Shown: positions 1 to 9,609, numbered from the stretch's first letter. The stretch is DNA of 64,000 nucleotides from Natronorubrum halophilum (GCF_003670115.1 NZ_QQTY01000002.1:62001-126000); one strand, 5' to 3'. The notes: a model not told the origin generated them from the sequence alone. Made by a program: numbers and translations.

Positions 1-5
1 GCTCT

Positions 6-1268
<1,263 letters not shown>

Positions 1269-1400
1269 CTCGTCTGTACGGTTCTCCGACGGGGGTAAAA
1301 GGTCTACCATTTCCATCGACGGATGACGAAAGTTGGTCGCTGCTCGGTCGGGAACCGTCCAACGGTCCGCGTGGAAATCGGCTGCCGTTTCGAACCGGGC

Positions 1401-1688
1401 TCACTCGCTCGAGGCGGTCGATTCGCGGGTTCGATCCCAGTATCTAACGATCACCCCGACACCGACGACGACGACGCACGCTCCGGCGAATCCCAGGAGC
1501 GCTCGTCCGGTCGCGATCAGTAGGGACTCCGCAAGCGTAACCCAGAACACGGCCAGGACGGTGATTCCGACGACGACGAGCGTTGAGCCGATATCGACGT
1601 AATCCCGGCTCTCGTCGACTGCCAGCCGACCGACCGCGACGGCCGACATTACCGCACAGAAGGCGACGAGCAGGATGACCGGCGTCAT
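1401..1688 (-). CDS. Small membrane protein, unknown function
   Basis: A 95-residue protein with about three hydrophobic helices (roughly residues 1-18, 28-55 and 58-80) and a charged C-terminal tail (RYWDRTRESTASSE). No catalytic motif is visible. The open frame continues 52 codons upstream, but that extension is basic and low-hydrophobicity, so I start at the MTPVILL methionine. It lies between icd (same strand) and the divergent asparaginase gene. A haloarchaeal hypothetical; no function can be assigned. Confidence 0.6.
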   Translation of the reverse strand: MTPVILLVAFCAVMSAVAVGRLAVDESRDYVDIGSTLVVVGITVLAVFWVTLAESLLIATGRALLGFAGACVVVVGVGVIVRYWDRTRESTASSE

Positions 1689-1873
1689 TGTCGTCACCGG
1701 TACACAGGCCGGTATGGTAAGTGTGAGGATTTGCCGTCGGTGGACGATCCACGTCACGCGACCCCACCGAACCGGGTCGGTGAAGCCGCTCGCTGACGTG
1801 TGGCGGTCGGTCACCCCGTTCACCGTCCGGCGCGACGGAAACACATTTTCACGGTCGGCTCGCAGGGGAGCGT

Positions 1874-2803
1874 ATGCACGTGCTCGTCCACGGCGGTGCT
1901 GGCAGTATCCCGGACGACCCCGAGGTCAGACAGGCGGTCCTCGAACGGGCCGCTACCGCCGGTGCGGAACGATCAGCGACCGTCGATGCGGTTGTGGAAG
2001 CGGTGACCGTCCTCGAGTCCGACCCGCGATTCAATGCCGGAGTCGGCAGTGCCGTCCAGAGCGACGGCGAGATTCGGACCGATGCGGGGCTCATGACCGA
2101 CGATCGATCGGTCGGGGCCGCCTGCTCGATGCCGGGCGTCGAACACGCGGTCGGCGTCGCCCGACTCGTCATGGAGGAAACCCCGCACGGACTCCTCTCG
2201 GGCGACCACGCCGTCGCCCTGGCGGACGCGTTCGGTATCGAGACGGGCGTCGACCTCTGGTCGGATCGCACGCGAAAGAAGTGGGCCGACCTCGAGGCCC
2301 CGTCCGGGGGGCCGAACGCGCAACTCGAGTGGATCCGCGAGCGGTACGGACGGTCGGATCCCGGCGGTCGCGGGAGAGACGATGGGGGCGGCGAGACGGG
2401 GTCAGAATCCGTCCGCGACCTCGATCACGACACCGTCGGCGCCGTCGCGTTCGACGGCGACGCGCTCGCTGCGGCGACCTCCACGGGCGGTCGATGGCTC
2501 GCGCTCGCGGGGCGCGTTGGCGACGTTCCACAGGTCGGTGCCGGCTTCTACTGTTCGCCTGCGGCCGCCGTCAGCGCGACGGGTGCCGGCGAAGATATCG
2601 CTCGCGTGACCCTCTCGAGACGTACCGCTCGCCACATCGAACGCGGCTGTACCGCCGACGAAGCGACGGCGCGTGCGCTCGAGGAGTTCGCCGACTGCAC
2701 CGGTTCGACCGCCGGTATCATCGCGATCGACGCGCGCGGCACGCTCGGGTCGGCCTACAACAGCGCCGAAATGCAGACCGCGCGAGCGGTTCGGCGGCCG
2801 TGA
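1874..2803 (+). CDS. Isoaspartyl peptidase / plant-type L-asparaginase (Ntn hydrolase)
   Basis: An N-terminal nucleophile hydrolase that should autocleave and then hydrolyse isoaspartyl dipeptides or asparagine. The fold opens with VHGGAG. The oxyanion/substrate segment NAGVGSAVQSDGEIRTDAG is at about residues 54-72. The autocleavage site is HDTVGAVA with the nucleophile at Thr187, followed by STGGR and GAGFYCSPAAAVSATGAGE. A Gly/Asp-rich linker (about 160-184) precedes the cleavage site, as is usual for this family. 309 residues is full length. An ATTTTCAC element at 1841-1850 sits 24-33 bases before the ATG, consistent with leaderless transcription. Monocistronic by spacing. Confidence 0.92.
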   Translation: MHVLVHGGAGSIPDDPEVRQAVLERAATAGAERSATVDAVVEAVTVLESDPRFNAGVGSAVQSDGEIRTDAGLMTDDRSVGAACSMPGVEHAVGVARLVMEETPHGLLSGDHAVALADAFGIETGVDLWSDRTRKKWADLEAPSGGPNAQLEWIRERYGRSDPGGRGRDDGGGETGSESVRDLDHDTVGAVAFDGDALAAATSTGGRWLALAGRVGDVPQVGAGFYCSPAAAVSATGAGEDIARVTLSRRTARHIERGCTADEATARALEEFADCTGSTAGIIAIDARGTLGSAYNSAEMQTARAVRRP

Positions 2804-2971
2804 CTGCTCGGCATCAGCGGTTCTACCCGCCGTTCAGTGGCGTTGTCGATGAACTCGAAGGAACCCGCGGTGGTACGGTGTTTCCCGCCTCACTGCGGCC
2901 CACGCGCCCACTGCGTTCCACGAGAACATATCGCACGGCACGAACCTGCGCTCTCAGCCCGTCATAGATTT

Positions 2972-3000
2972 CGACAATTGTCGTGAGACAGCTTTATTAT
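2972..3000 (+). promoter_or_regulatory. Leaderless promoter with a 12-bp perfect palindrome
   Basis: A TTTATTAT box A at 2993-3000 lies 24-31 bases before the ATG at 3024. Just upstream, CGACAATTGTCG (2972-2983) is a perfect 12-bp palindrome at the position where BRE or activator sites sit in archaeal promoters. It probably controls the zinc-ribbon microprotein gene downstream; the controlling protein is unknown. Confidence 0.6.
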
Positions 3001-3023
3001 TGTCGTTACCAATCTCGAAGCCA

Positions 3024-3158
3024 ATGTTCGAATCACCCTATCACGCGGCGCGACACTGCCCTGACTGTTCGACGACGCTGTCGAACGTCCAGGGTGTCGC
3101 CGCCTGTCCGGAGTGTAACTGGGTCGACGCTGACCGACGCTCGATTTCGTCGGTGTGA
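3024..3158 (+). CDS. 44-residue zinc-ribbon microprotein
   Basis: The frame starts at ATG 3024 and ends at TGA 3156-3158. It encodes a 44-residue protein with two Cys pairs, CPDC at residues 12-15 and CPEC at about 28-31, spaced as in a zinc ribbon. Small proteins with two CPxC(G) knuckles are numerous in haloarchaea, and several have been linked to regulation, biofilm or stress phenotypes; a role here is inference. A well placed TTTATTAT box and a palindrome precede it, which supports real expression. It is too short for most ORF-length cut-offs. It lies between the asparaginase and methionine aminopeptidase genes, all on the same strand. Confidence 0.75.
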   Translation: MFESPYHAARHCPDCSTTLSNVQGVAACPECNWVDADRRSISSV

Positions 3159-3266
3159 TCGGCGGTCCGTCATCGCCTTCGATCGGATTCTCGAGGGCGG
3201 TCGATCGCCGCCGGGTCGCAGGCCGGAGGCGGAACCTCTTTTTGCCGACCGATACAACCCCGGTGC

Positions 3267-4178
3267 ATGACCGAATCCGAAGTGGACTTGCAGACGGAGC
3301 AGTACGAAAGGCACCGCGAAGCCGGGAAGATTCTCGCGCAGGTGCGCGAAGAGACGGCCGAGCGCGTCGAGGTCGGCGTGAGCCACCTCGAGATCGCCCA
3401 GTACGCGGAGGATCGGATCCGCGAACTCGGCGGGAAACCCGCCTTCCCGGTCAACATCTCGATCGACGAGGAAGCCGCCCACGCGACGCCGTCGATCGGC
3501 GACGAGACGACGTTCGGCGAGGAGATGATCAACCTCGATATCGGCGTCCACATCGACGGCTGGCTCGCCGACACCGCGATCACCGTCGACCTCTCGGGCA
3601 ACCCCGAACTCGCAGAGGCCTCCGAGCAGGCGCTCGAGGCCGCGATCGACGTGACCGAGCCGGGTATCGAGACCGGCGAGATCGGGGCCGAGATCGAGGA
3701 CGTGATCGACGGCTACGGCTACAACCCCGTCGTCAATCTCACCGGGCACGGACTGGGTCACTGGGAACAACACACCAGTCCGAACATTCCGAACCGCGCC
3801 GTCTCGCAGGGAACGACGCTCGAGGTTGGCGACGTCGTGGCTATCGAACCCTTCGCGACCGACGGCGGCGGCAAAGTCACCGAGGGTGCCACCGAGGAAA
3901 TCTTCTCGCTCGAGCGCGAGGGATCCGTTCGAAACCGCCAGGCGCGCGAGGCGCTCGAGCAGATCACCGAGGAGTTTCGGACGCTGCCCTTTGCCACGCG
4001 GTGGCTCGAAACCGACCGCGCGGAGATGGCGCTCCGTCGGCTCAAGCGCAACAACATCGTCCACGGCTATCCGGTGCTTCAGGAGGACGACGGCTTCCTC
4101 GTCAGTCAGAAAGAGCACACGGTGATCATCACCGAAGACGGCTGTGAAGTGACGACGGCGAGCGCGGGTCGCCAGTAA
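3267..4178 (+). CDS. map: Methionine aminopeptidase, type II
   Basis: Removes the initiator methionine from nascent proteins; a cytoplasmic dinuclear metalloenzyme. The pita-bread fold motifs are visible: the AHATPS substrate histidine (about residue 72), metal ligands in NLDIGVHIDGWLADTA (about 89-104), the histidine of GHGLGHWEQH (about 160), EPFATDGGG with its metal-binding glutamate, and a late glutamate in QKEHTVII. The inserted helical domain (about residues 195-265) marks type II. 303 residues matches archaeal MetAP. A run of Ts at 3239-3243, about 24-28 bases before the ATG, suggests a leaderless transcript. Confidence 0.96.
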   Translation: MTESEVDLQTEQYERHREAGKILAQVREETAERVEVGVSHLEIAQYAEDRIRELGGKPAFPVNISIDEEAAHATPSIGDETTFGEEMINLDIGVHIDGWLADTAITVDLSGNPELAEASEQALEAAIDVTEPGIETGEIGAEIEDVIDGYGYNPVVNLTGHGLGHWEQHTSPNIPNRAVSQGTTLEVGDVVAIEPFATDGGGKVTEGATEEIFSLEREGSVRNRQAREALEQITEEFRTLPFATRWLETDRAEMALRRLKRNNIVHGYPVLQEDDGFLVSQKEHTVIITEDGCEVTTASAGRQ

Positions 4179-4309
4179 TCAGCGATCGGCCGCGAGAGCG
4201 TATTCGTCGATTCGCCCCGGACGGCAAGAGAACGGGAGACCAAACGAGCGGGCAACGGGAAGCGGAGTTACTGTACCGATCGTCGCACCGGTCGGATCGC
4301 CGAGCGATC

Positions 4310-4510
4310 TCAAGCGTTGTTCATCCGCTGGCTCGCGCGTTTGCCACACCGCTGGCACTCGGCCACGCGGTAGGGCTCGCGCGAGAACTGCGCGTTCTCC
4401 TTTTTGAGGCTCTCGGTCCGAATCTGGACGGATACCTCGTGAAGCGTTTCGAGGCCGCAGTCATCGCAGTGCTCGGTCATCCCGTTGAAGGAATCGTCAG
4501 TCGTTGCCAT
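4310..4510 (-). CDS. Small zinc-ribbon protein, conserved in haloarchaea
   Basis: A 66-residue protein with CDDCG (about residues 15-19) and CQRCG (about 52-56), a two-knuckle zinc ribbon with a charged middle segment. It resembles a conserved haloarchaeal family of unknown function (I think DUF7835, from memory and unverified). A CTTATATC stretch at 4537-4544 gives a good TATA box 27-34 bases upstream on this strand, supporting the ATG at 4510. It is divergent from the HIT-family gene, with which it shares the 4511-4755 intergenic region. Confidence 0.8.
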   Translation of the reverse strand: MATTDDSFNGMTEHCDDCGLETLHEVSVQIRTESLKKENAQFSREPYRVAECQRCGKRASQRMNNA

Positions 4511-4755
4511 TATCGAGACCTTTCGGTAGTACAGCCTTATATCTCTGCTTCATTTCGAGCGCTGAGTCGAAAAACTACGAGACTGGGTTATCGACGCCGT
4601 ACGACGGGACGAAATCGTCCGATCCCGTTTATCGAGGGGTTTCGAACGTTCGTTTTCGAACGGGTATCGTCACTGAACCCAATCACACCGATCACGGGAC
4701 GGCCGCGTGTTCGCTTTCGGTGGCTACTATAGGCGTTCCTCGAGTGGTATCGGGT

Positions 4756-5295
4756 ATGGAGCAGGTGTTTGCCCCGTGGCGGATCGAGTGGATCAGGCGC
4801 GAGGAGAAAACCCCCGACGTCGACGACTGCGTCTTCTGTGAACTCCCCGAGCAGGAATCCGACAGGGAGAACCTACTCGTCGCGCGCAGCGACCACGCGT
4901 TCGTTCTCCTGAACAACTATCCCTACAACCCGGGCCATACGATGGTGATTCCCTACGCCCACACCGGCGACTACGGCGACCTCACCGACGAACAGTTGCT
5001 CGATCACGCCCGCTTGAAACAGCGCACCTTCGACGCGCTCGAGGTCGCCCTCGAACCGGACGGGTTCAACGCCGGCCTGAACCTCGGTGACGGGGCCGGC
5101 GGCTCCATCGACGACCACCTGCACACCCACGTCGTCCCGCGCTGGGAGGGCGACACCAACTTCATGCCCGTCCTGAGCGACACGTCGGTGATCATCGAAG
5201 CGCTCGAGGAGACCTACGACCACCTGCACGAGGCGTTCGCCGGGCAAGAGGGTGCCGTCGTGCCGGGCGAAGACAGCGCCGTCGTTTTCGAGTGA
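4756..5295 (+). CDS. HIT-family nucleotide hydrolase
   Basis: A histidine-triad protein of 179 residues that probably hydrolyses dinucleoside polyphosphates or adenylylated substrates. The triad HLHTHVVPRW places His121, His123 and His125, with the middle histidine family as nucleophile. The N-terminal CVFC (residues 25-28) together with the nearby histidines matches the zinc-binding HIT/GalT-like subgroup. The core NNYPYNPGHTMVIPY is at about 53-67. The frame is open for 84 codons upstream, but the ATG at 4756 follows an ACTATA box at 4726-4731, and the upstream peptide has no family resemblance. Confidence 0.92.
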   Translation: MEQVFAPWRIEWIRREEKTPDVDDCVFCELPEQESDRENLLVARSDHAFVLLNNYPYNPGHTMVIPYAHTGDYGDLTDEQLLDHARLKQRTFDALEVALEPDGFNAGLNLGDGAGGSIDDHLHTHVVPRWEGDTNFMPVLSDTSVIIEALEETYDHLHEAFAGQEGAVVPGEDSAVVFE

Positions 5296-5383
5296 CCCCA
5301 CTCGAAGCGACAGCCCGAACGTCCAGCCCTCACGCCGGACCGGCCGTACGTTTTTACTGGGTTGTCTCGTGATCTCGAGTAGC

Positions 5384-5788
5384 ATGGAGTACGAGGTCGT
5401 TCACACCGACGACGTCCCGAAGACGGATCTCTCGAAGATCGACGAGGTGCCGCCGGATCTCCAGATCCGGGCGATAGACGAGGTGCTTCCCACCGAGCAC
5501 GTCCAGCTCAAGCTCTGGTACTTCGATCCCGGCGAGGAGATCCGATATCACGCCCACGCCGAACAGGAGGAGCTCTACTACGTCCTCGAGGGCGAGTTCT
5601 CGCTAAAACTCGGTCGATCGGGGGACGAAGCGTACGTCGAGGCCGGTCCGGGCACGTTCTGGATCGCGAAACCAGAAGTCGGACACGGGCATCGAAACGT
5701 CGGCGACGAGCGGGGCGTCGTCCTCGCGATCGGCGCACCCGCGGTCGAGGATCCCGGTCTCGACCCGCACGGCCTCGAGGACGAGTAG
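5384..5788 (+). CDS. Cupin-domain protein
   Basis: A single-domain cupin of 134 residues. The metal-binding motif YHAHAEQEELYYVLEG (about residues 50-65) carries the two histidines and the glutamate. The second motif, GHGHRN (about 98-103), supplies the last histidine. The substrate cannot be predicted. The ATG at 5384 is chosen because a GTTTTTACT box lies about 27-34 bases upstream and homology begins there; the open frame extends further but overlaps the HIT gene end. The tail of the gene abuts a 21-bp tandem repeat. Confidence 0.88.
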   Translation: MEYEVVHTDDVPKTDLSKIDEVPPDLQIRAIDEVLPTEHVQLKLWYFDPGEEIRYHAHAEQEELYYVLEGEFSLKLGRSGDEAYVEAGPGTFWIAKPEVGHGHRNVGDERGVVLAIGAPAVEDPGLDPHGLEDE

Positions 5789-5800
5789 CGATCCCGGCGA

Positions 5801-5864
5801 CGGGTCAAGCGCGGTTCGCGCCGGGGTCAAGCGTGATTCGTGCGGGGTCAGGCGTAGTTCGCGT
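5801..5864 (+). repeat. Three tandem 21-22 bp repeats at a gene 3' end
   Basis: Imperfect units at 5801-5822, 5823-5843 and 5844-5864 share GGGTCAAGCG followed by GGTTCGCG-like sequence. The third unit contains the stop codon of the minus-strand glutaredoxin-like gene (5848-5850), so the array looks like serial duplication of that gene's 3' end into the convergent intergenic gap. Confidence 0.75.
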
Positions 5865-6084
5865 CGAGGTAGTCGAGAATGCGTTCGGACTCCGGCATCG
5901 TGACCCCGCGCTCGTCGTCGACGATGACCGGAACCTGCCGCTGGCCCGAAATTCGCTTTACCTCGTCGCGTTTCGAGTGGAGTCCTTCGGTCCAGACGCT
6001 GTCGTAGTCGACCTCGAGTTCGTCGAGGCGGTCGGCGACGAGTTCGCAGTACGGACAGCCCTCGAGCTGATACAGGGTAACCAT
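5848..6084 (-). CDS. Glutaredoxin-like / GST N-terminal domain thiol protein
   Basis: A 78-residue thioredoxin-fold protein starting MVTLYQLEGCPYC, with a CPYC active site at about residues 10-13. RQVPVIV (cis-proline) is at about 49-55 and the C-terminal ESERILDYL helix follows. It probably performs thiol-disulfide exchange with haloarchaeal low-molecular-weight thiols; the partner is not shown by the sequence. The ATG at 6084 is chosen over an open 50-codon upstream stretch with no fold resemblance. It is divergent from the peroxiredoxin-like gene at 6192, suggesting a redox pair. Confidence 0.88.
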   Translation of the reverse strand: MVTLYQLEGCPYCELVADRLDELEVDYDSVWTEGLHSKRDEVKRISGQRQVPVIVDDERGVTMPESERILDYLDANYA

Positions 6085-6191
6085 ACCCGATCCTTCAGTT
6101 CGCGTCGACAAAAGCGTAGGTGTCGGCGTGCGGTGAAGCGGCGTTCTGCCGCCGAACGGAGGTTTTTGTCGCTTCGCGGGGGAATCGGGGT

Positions 6192-6671
6192 ATGCCACCG
6201 CTCGAGGGAGACACCGTTCCGGCGTTCGAGGCACTGCTGTGCGACGGCGAGACGTTCCGCTCGACGGCGCTCTCAGAGGCGCTCGGGGACCGGGGCGGCG
6301 TCGTCGTCTGTACCGGCTTCGCGTTCAGCGCGATCGCCCAGAACTGGTGGAAACGGTTCGTCCGCGCCGGCTGGGGCGAGTTCGAGGACGTCTCGGTGCT
6401 GGGCGTGAGCCGCGACGGCCCCTACGCGCAAAACGAGTTCCTGCGCTGGCTGGACGAGCCCGCGTTCCGCTTTTTCGCGGACGTCGACGGCGCGGTGAGC
6501 GAGTCGCTCGACCTGCTCGCCGACCGCGATCACATGGCGAACGTCTCGACGCCGTGGCGGTCCGCGTTCGTGGTCGATGCAGACCGGGAGGTCCGGTACG
6601 CGTTCGTCGCGGACGACTGGATCTCGCCGCTTCCTCGAGAAGAAATCGAATCGGCCGTCGCGGAGCTGTGA
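6192..6671 (+). CDS. Peroxiredoxin-like protein lacking the peroxidatic cysteine
   Basis: 159 residues with the AhpC/TSA-type thioredoxin fold: GDTVPAFEALLCDG at the N terminus, then VVVCTGFAFSAIAQNWW, VLGVSRDGPYAQNEF, and a conserved Trp/Arg near TPWRSAFVVD. In active peroxiredoxins the loop after the first core strand reads (F/Y)Tx(V/x)C. Here the corresponding stretch is FSAIA, so alanine replaces the expected peroxidatic cysteine; a cysteine sits earlier, in VVCTG. It may be a non-peroxidase redoxin or a reductant-binding protein. The start at 6192 is chosen for the family N terminus. Confidence 0.8.
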   Translation: MPPLEGDTVPAFEALLCDGETFRSTALSEALGDRGGVVVCTGFAFSAIAQNWWKRFVRAGWGEFEDVSVLGVSRDGPYAQNEFLRWLDEPAFRFFADVDGAVSESLDLLADRDHMANVSTPWRSAFVVDADREVRYAFVADDWISPLPREEIESAVAEL

Positions 6672-6706
6672 GCGACGGTATCCGAACCAGCTCCGTCCGA
6701 ATCGGA

Positions 6707-7960
6707 TCAGACCGGTTTCCCGAACGCGTACATCGTCTCGTGGGCGGTTATCTCGAGGTCGATAAAGTCGCCGGGCTCGAGGCCGTACTCGGTGGCGTTC
6801 TGGACGATGATCTGGCGGTAAGCTGAATCGCGGCACTTAACGGAGTCGGCGGTCCCCTGCTCGACCACGAGCACGTCTTCGCGCGTCTCGCCGACCATGT
6901 CGGCGTAGGCCTCGCTGACGATATCGCGCTTGACCGCGCTCATCTCCTTCGAGCGCACTTTCTTGATCGTCCCGCCGAGGCCCTTCATCTCGGCGGCGTC
7001 GGTACCCGGCCGCTTCGAGAACCGCGTGACGTTGAGCTTCTCCGGTCGGGTTTCCCGCAACAGGGCCATCGACTGGGCGTGATCGTGGTCCGTTTCGGTC
7101 GGGAAGCCGACGATGAAGTCCGTCGAGAGCGTCCAGTAGTCGAGTGCGGAATCGAAGGTCTCGACGACCTCGAGGTACTCCTCGACCTGGTGTTGGCGGC
7201 GCATGTCACCCAGCACGTCGTCGCTCCCGGATTGGACGGGCGCGTGCAGGAAGTCGTAGAGTTCGTCGTACTCGGCGAACACGGCGGCCAACTCCTCGCG
7301 GATGCCGTGGACGCCCTTCGGGTTGGCCATCCCCACGCGGACCCGGAACTCGCCGTCGATCTCGCAGATCTCCTCGAGCAGCCGGTGAAGCTTGCGTTCG
7401 CCCTCGTCCCAGCCGTAGACGCCGGTGTCTTGGCCGGTAATCCGGATCTCCCTCGCGCCGGCGTGGATCAACGCGCGCGCTTTCTCGACGTTCTCCTCGA
7501 TGGAGGGCGACTCGATCTTCCCGGTGGCCTGCTTGGTGATGCAGTACGAGCAGTCGGACATACACCCGCGTGCGATGGGGAGGATACCGACGACGCCGTC
7601 GAGAATCGGCTCCGCGTCGGGAGTCGTCGTCGGACACTCGCCGTTCGTGACGGCTTCGGGAACCTCGTCCCAGTGGAGCACCTGTCCGTCGACGTCGGCC
7701 TTCGCGAACTCTTCGCCCTGCGCGAGGGCCATACAGCCCGTGATGAAGAGGTCGGCCGTCTCGTCGGCGAGCTCTTCGGCCCGGCGGAGCATGTTCCGCT
7801 CGGTCTTCTCGACGACCGTACAGGTGTTGAGAATGGCGACGTCGGCCTCGTCCGCGCCGTCGACCTGGTAGTGGCCCGCATCGCGGAGCCGTCGCTCGAT
7901 CTCGCGGCTCTCCCCGCGATTCGACGTACAGCCGTACGTTTCGATGTGGTACCGGGCCAT
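6707..7960 (-). CDS. tRNA methylthiotransferase (MiaB/MtaB-type radical SAM)
   Basis: Adds a methylthio group to a modified adenosine at tRNA position 37, most likely t6A to ms2t6A as in the archaeal/eukaryotic e-MtaB group. The 417-residue protein has the UPF0004 domain with cluster cysteines C11 (YGCTSNRGE), C47 (NTCTV) and C76 (TGCMA). The radical-SAM CxxxCxxC is C133-C137-C140 (GCMSDCSYC). A C-terminal TRAM domain follows (about 355-417, VLVVEQGTADSVKCRDS...). The start at 7960 directly precedes the conserved MARYHIETYGC; upstream in-frame codons are unlike the family. Confidence 0.94.
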   Translation of the reverse strand: MARYHIETYGCTSNRGESREIERRLRDAGHYQVDGADEADVAILNTCTVVEKTERNMLRRAEELADETADLFITGCMALAQGEEFAKADVDGQVLHWDEVPEAVTNGECPTTTPDAEPILDGVVGILPIARGCMSDCSYCITKQATGKIESPSIEENVEKARALIHAGAREIRITGQDTGVYGWDEGERKLHRLLEEICEIDGEFRVRVGMANPKGVHGIREELAAVFAEYDELYDFLHAPVQSGSDDVLGDMRRQHQVEEYLEVVETFDSALDYWTLSTDFIVGFPTETDHDHAQSMALLRETRPEKLNVTRFSKRPGTDAAEMKGLGGTIKKVRSKEMSAVKRDIVSEAYADMVGETREDVLVVEQGTADSVKCRDSAYRQIIVQNATEYGLEPGDFIDLEITAHETMYAFGKPV

Positions 7961-8188
7961 TCGCTTGGCAAAGTATGGGACCTCGGAGGGCAAAAGCGCG
8001 ACGAATCCCGTCGGTCCGTGTCGAGCGTGCACCTCCAACGCGGGCCGGCTGGTCCGTGGAATTCCGTGTAACCGGTTACAACCGCCCCGGAACCCCGCGC
8101 TCGAGAGAACTACTAGGAGCCTCGTCTTCGTCGGTGTACGCGTAACGATTTCCGGGGAGAACCGACTCGGTCGAACCGTCGCCGACAG

Positions 8189-8509
8189 CTACTCTTCGCC
8201 GTCAGACAGCGCCTCGAGCGCCTCGCGACCGACGTAGAGGTTCCGGCGGCCCGTGGGCTCCTGGGTGATCAGCACGCCGGCCGAAAAGTCGGGGGTCCCG
8301 TTATCGTCGTAGATCGCTTCGGGATTCGTTCCGATGCGGACCGACTCGCGAACGGAAAACATCGCCTCCCGGACCGCGTCTGCCCGGTCGTCCGCCGCGG
8401 CGATGTTCCGGTACTCGAGGTCCTCGTCGCGGGCCGCCAGGCGCTCGAGGACGGTCTCGACGTGGTCTGGGGCGGTGTCGCCGTTGTATATGTAGCTCCG
8501 GACGCGCAT
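8189..8509 (-). CDS. Conserved haloarchaeal protein, unknown function
   Basis: A 106-residue acidic protein without membrane segments, starting MRVRSYIYNGD and ending ALSDGEE. The middle (about 36-65) looks alpha/beta (YRNIAAADDRADAVREAMFSVRESVRIG). The C-terminal half has GVLITQEPTGRRNLYVGREALEAL. No catalytic motif is recognised. The frame is open far upstream (to 9679), but that part is antisense to the membrane protein at 8584-9609, so the ATG at 8509 is the sensible start. Co-directional with the permease upstream, with a 74-base gap. Confidence 0.7.
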   Translation of the reverse strand: MRVRSYIYNGDTAPDHVETVLERLAARDEDLEYRNIAAADDRADAVREAMFSVRESVRIGTNPEAIYDDNGTPDFSAGVLITQEPTGRRNLYVGREALEALSDGEE

Positions 8510-8583
8510 GGGTGCGCTTCGGGTCGAACGATCTTGAACGCTGTCGGTTACGGCGCGGCGAACTCGCTTCCGGGTCGCTCCGC

Positions 8584-9609
8584 TCACGTCTCGGTCGTTC
8601 CGGACTCGCCCGCGAGGCGGTCGTAGTTCTCGTCGACGACGCTGATCGTCGTGAGCAGCGCGCCGAGGATCACGGGTCCGAAGAACAGTCCCATCACGCC
8701 GAAGGCGTAGACGCCCCCGAGGACGCCGAGGATGATCACGGCGGGGTTGAGTTCGGCGTAGCGATCGACGACGATCGGTCGCAGATAGTCGTCCGAGACG
8801 CCGACGATGACGGTGCTGTAGACCGCCAGCGCGACGGCGAGAACCGGTTCGCCGGTCAACAGCAGGTAGCCGACGGCCGGCCCCCAGACCAGGAACGCAC
8901 CGATCAGCGGGATGAGCGCGAGGATCACCATGACGAACGTCCAGAACGCGGCGTTTGGGACGCCGGTTGCGAACAGCCCCAGGCCGGCGATGACGCCCTG
9001 TATGATCGCGATCAGAACGTGACCGGCCAGGACCGCCCACATGACCTCCTCGAGTTCGCCGTAGAGGTCGTGCTGTACGTCGCTGGGAAGCGGCGTCATG
9101 TCGTGAATCCAGGCCATCAGGTCGTCGCCGTCTTTGAGCAAGTAGTAGACGAGGAAGAGCGCCAGTCCGAGCCCGATCAGGGCGTGGGTCAGCGCGCCGA
9201 ACCACTCGGTCGATCGCTCGAGGACGACCGTCCCGATCTGCTGGGCCGACCCCGTCACCGACGACGCGATATCGACGGTCACGCCGGTTTCGGCTTCGAT
9301 CAGGTCCTCGATCGCGCTCAACTGGAGCGACTCGGCGTCGGCGTTCTGGAGCATCTCCACGGCGTCCCCGGCGAACAGGCCGATGACGAGCACGAACGGC
9401 ACGATGAACGCGACGATCGCGAGTAAGACCAGCGCAAACGCCGCGACCGTCGGCGACGTCCGCCTCTCGAGTCGCCACTGGAGGGGGTAGAGCACGAACG
9501 CGATGAGCACGGCTCCGAGGACGTACTGCAAGAACGGTGTGACGAGTTGCCACGAGAGATACGCCATGGCGACGACGAGGGCCAGAAGATATCCCTTGCT
9601 TAAGTTCAC
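8584..9609 (-). CDS. AI-2E family transporter (PerM-like membrane protein)
   Basis: A 341-residue polytopic membrane protein of the AI-2E/PerM exporter family. It has two N-terminal helix pairs, an extracytoplasmic/helical segment (about 90-150), then PLIGAFLVWGPAVGYLL and a final block containing VVDRYAELNPAVIILGVLGG and GPVILGALLT, typical of the family. Some members export small molecules or act as Na+/H+ antiporters; the substrate here is unknown. The start codon is GTG at 9609. A GATAAAG box at 9633-9639 on this strand lies 24-30 bases upstream and supports it. Confidence 0.9.
   Translation of the reverse strand: MNLSKGYLLALVVAMAYLSWQLVTPFLQYVLGAVLIAFVLYPLQWRLERRTSPTVAAFALVLLAIVAFIVPFVLVIGLFAGDAVEMLQNADAESLQLSAIEDLIEAETGVTVDIASSVTGSAQQIGTVVLERSTEWFGALTHALIGLGLALFLVYYLLKDGDDLMAWIHDMTPLPSDVQHDLYGELEEVMWAVLAGHVLIAIIQGVIAGLGLFATGVPNAAFWTFVMVILALIPLIGAFLVWGPAVGYLLLTGEPVLAVALAVYSTVIVGVSDDYLRPIVVDRYAELNPAVIILGVLGGVYAFGVMGLFFGPVILGALLTTISVVDENYDRLAGESGTTET

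Noticed and set aside
1424-1440. GGTTCGATCCC resembling a tRNA T-loop
   Set aside because: No acceptor, D- or anticodon arms nearby, and it lies inside the minus-strand membrane-protein gene.
1675-2967. A 430-codon plus-strand frame overlapping the asparaginase gene
   Set aside because: Arg-rich, no motif, and in conflict with a clear Ntn-hydrolase frame.
6985-8071. Long plus-strand frames opposite the tRNA methylthiotransferase
   Set aside because: Antisense frames of a radical-SAM enzyme with complete cysteine motifs.
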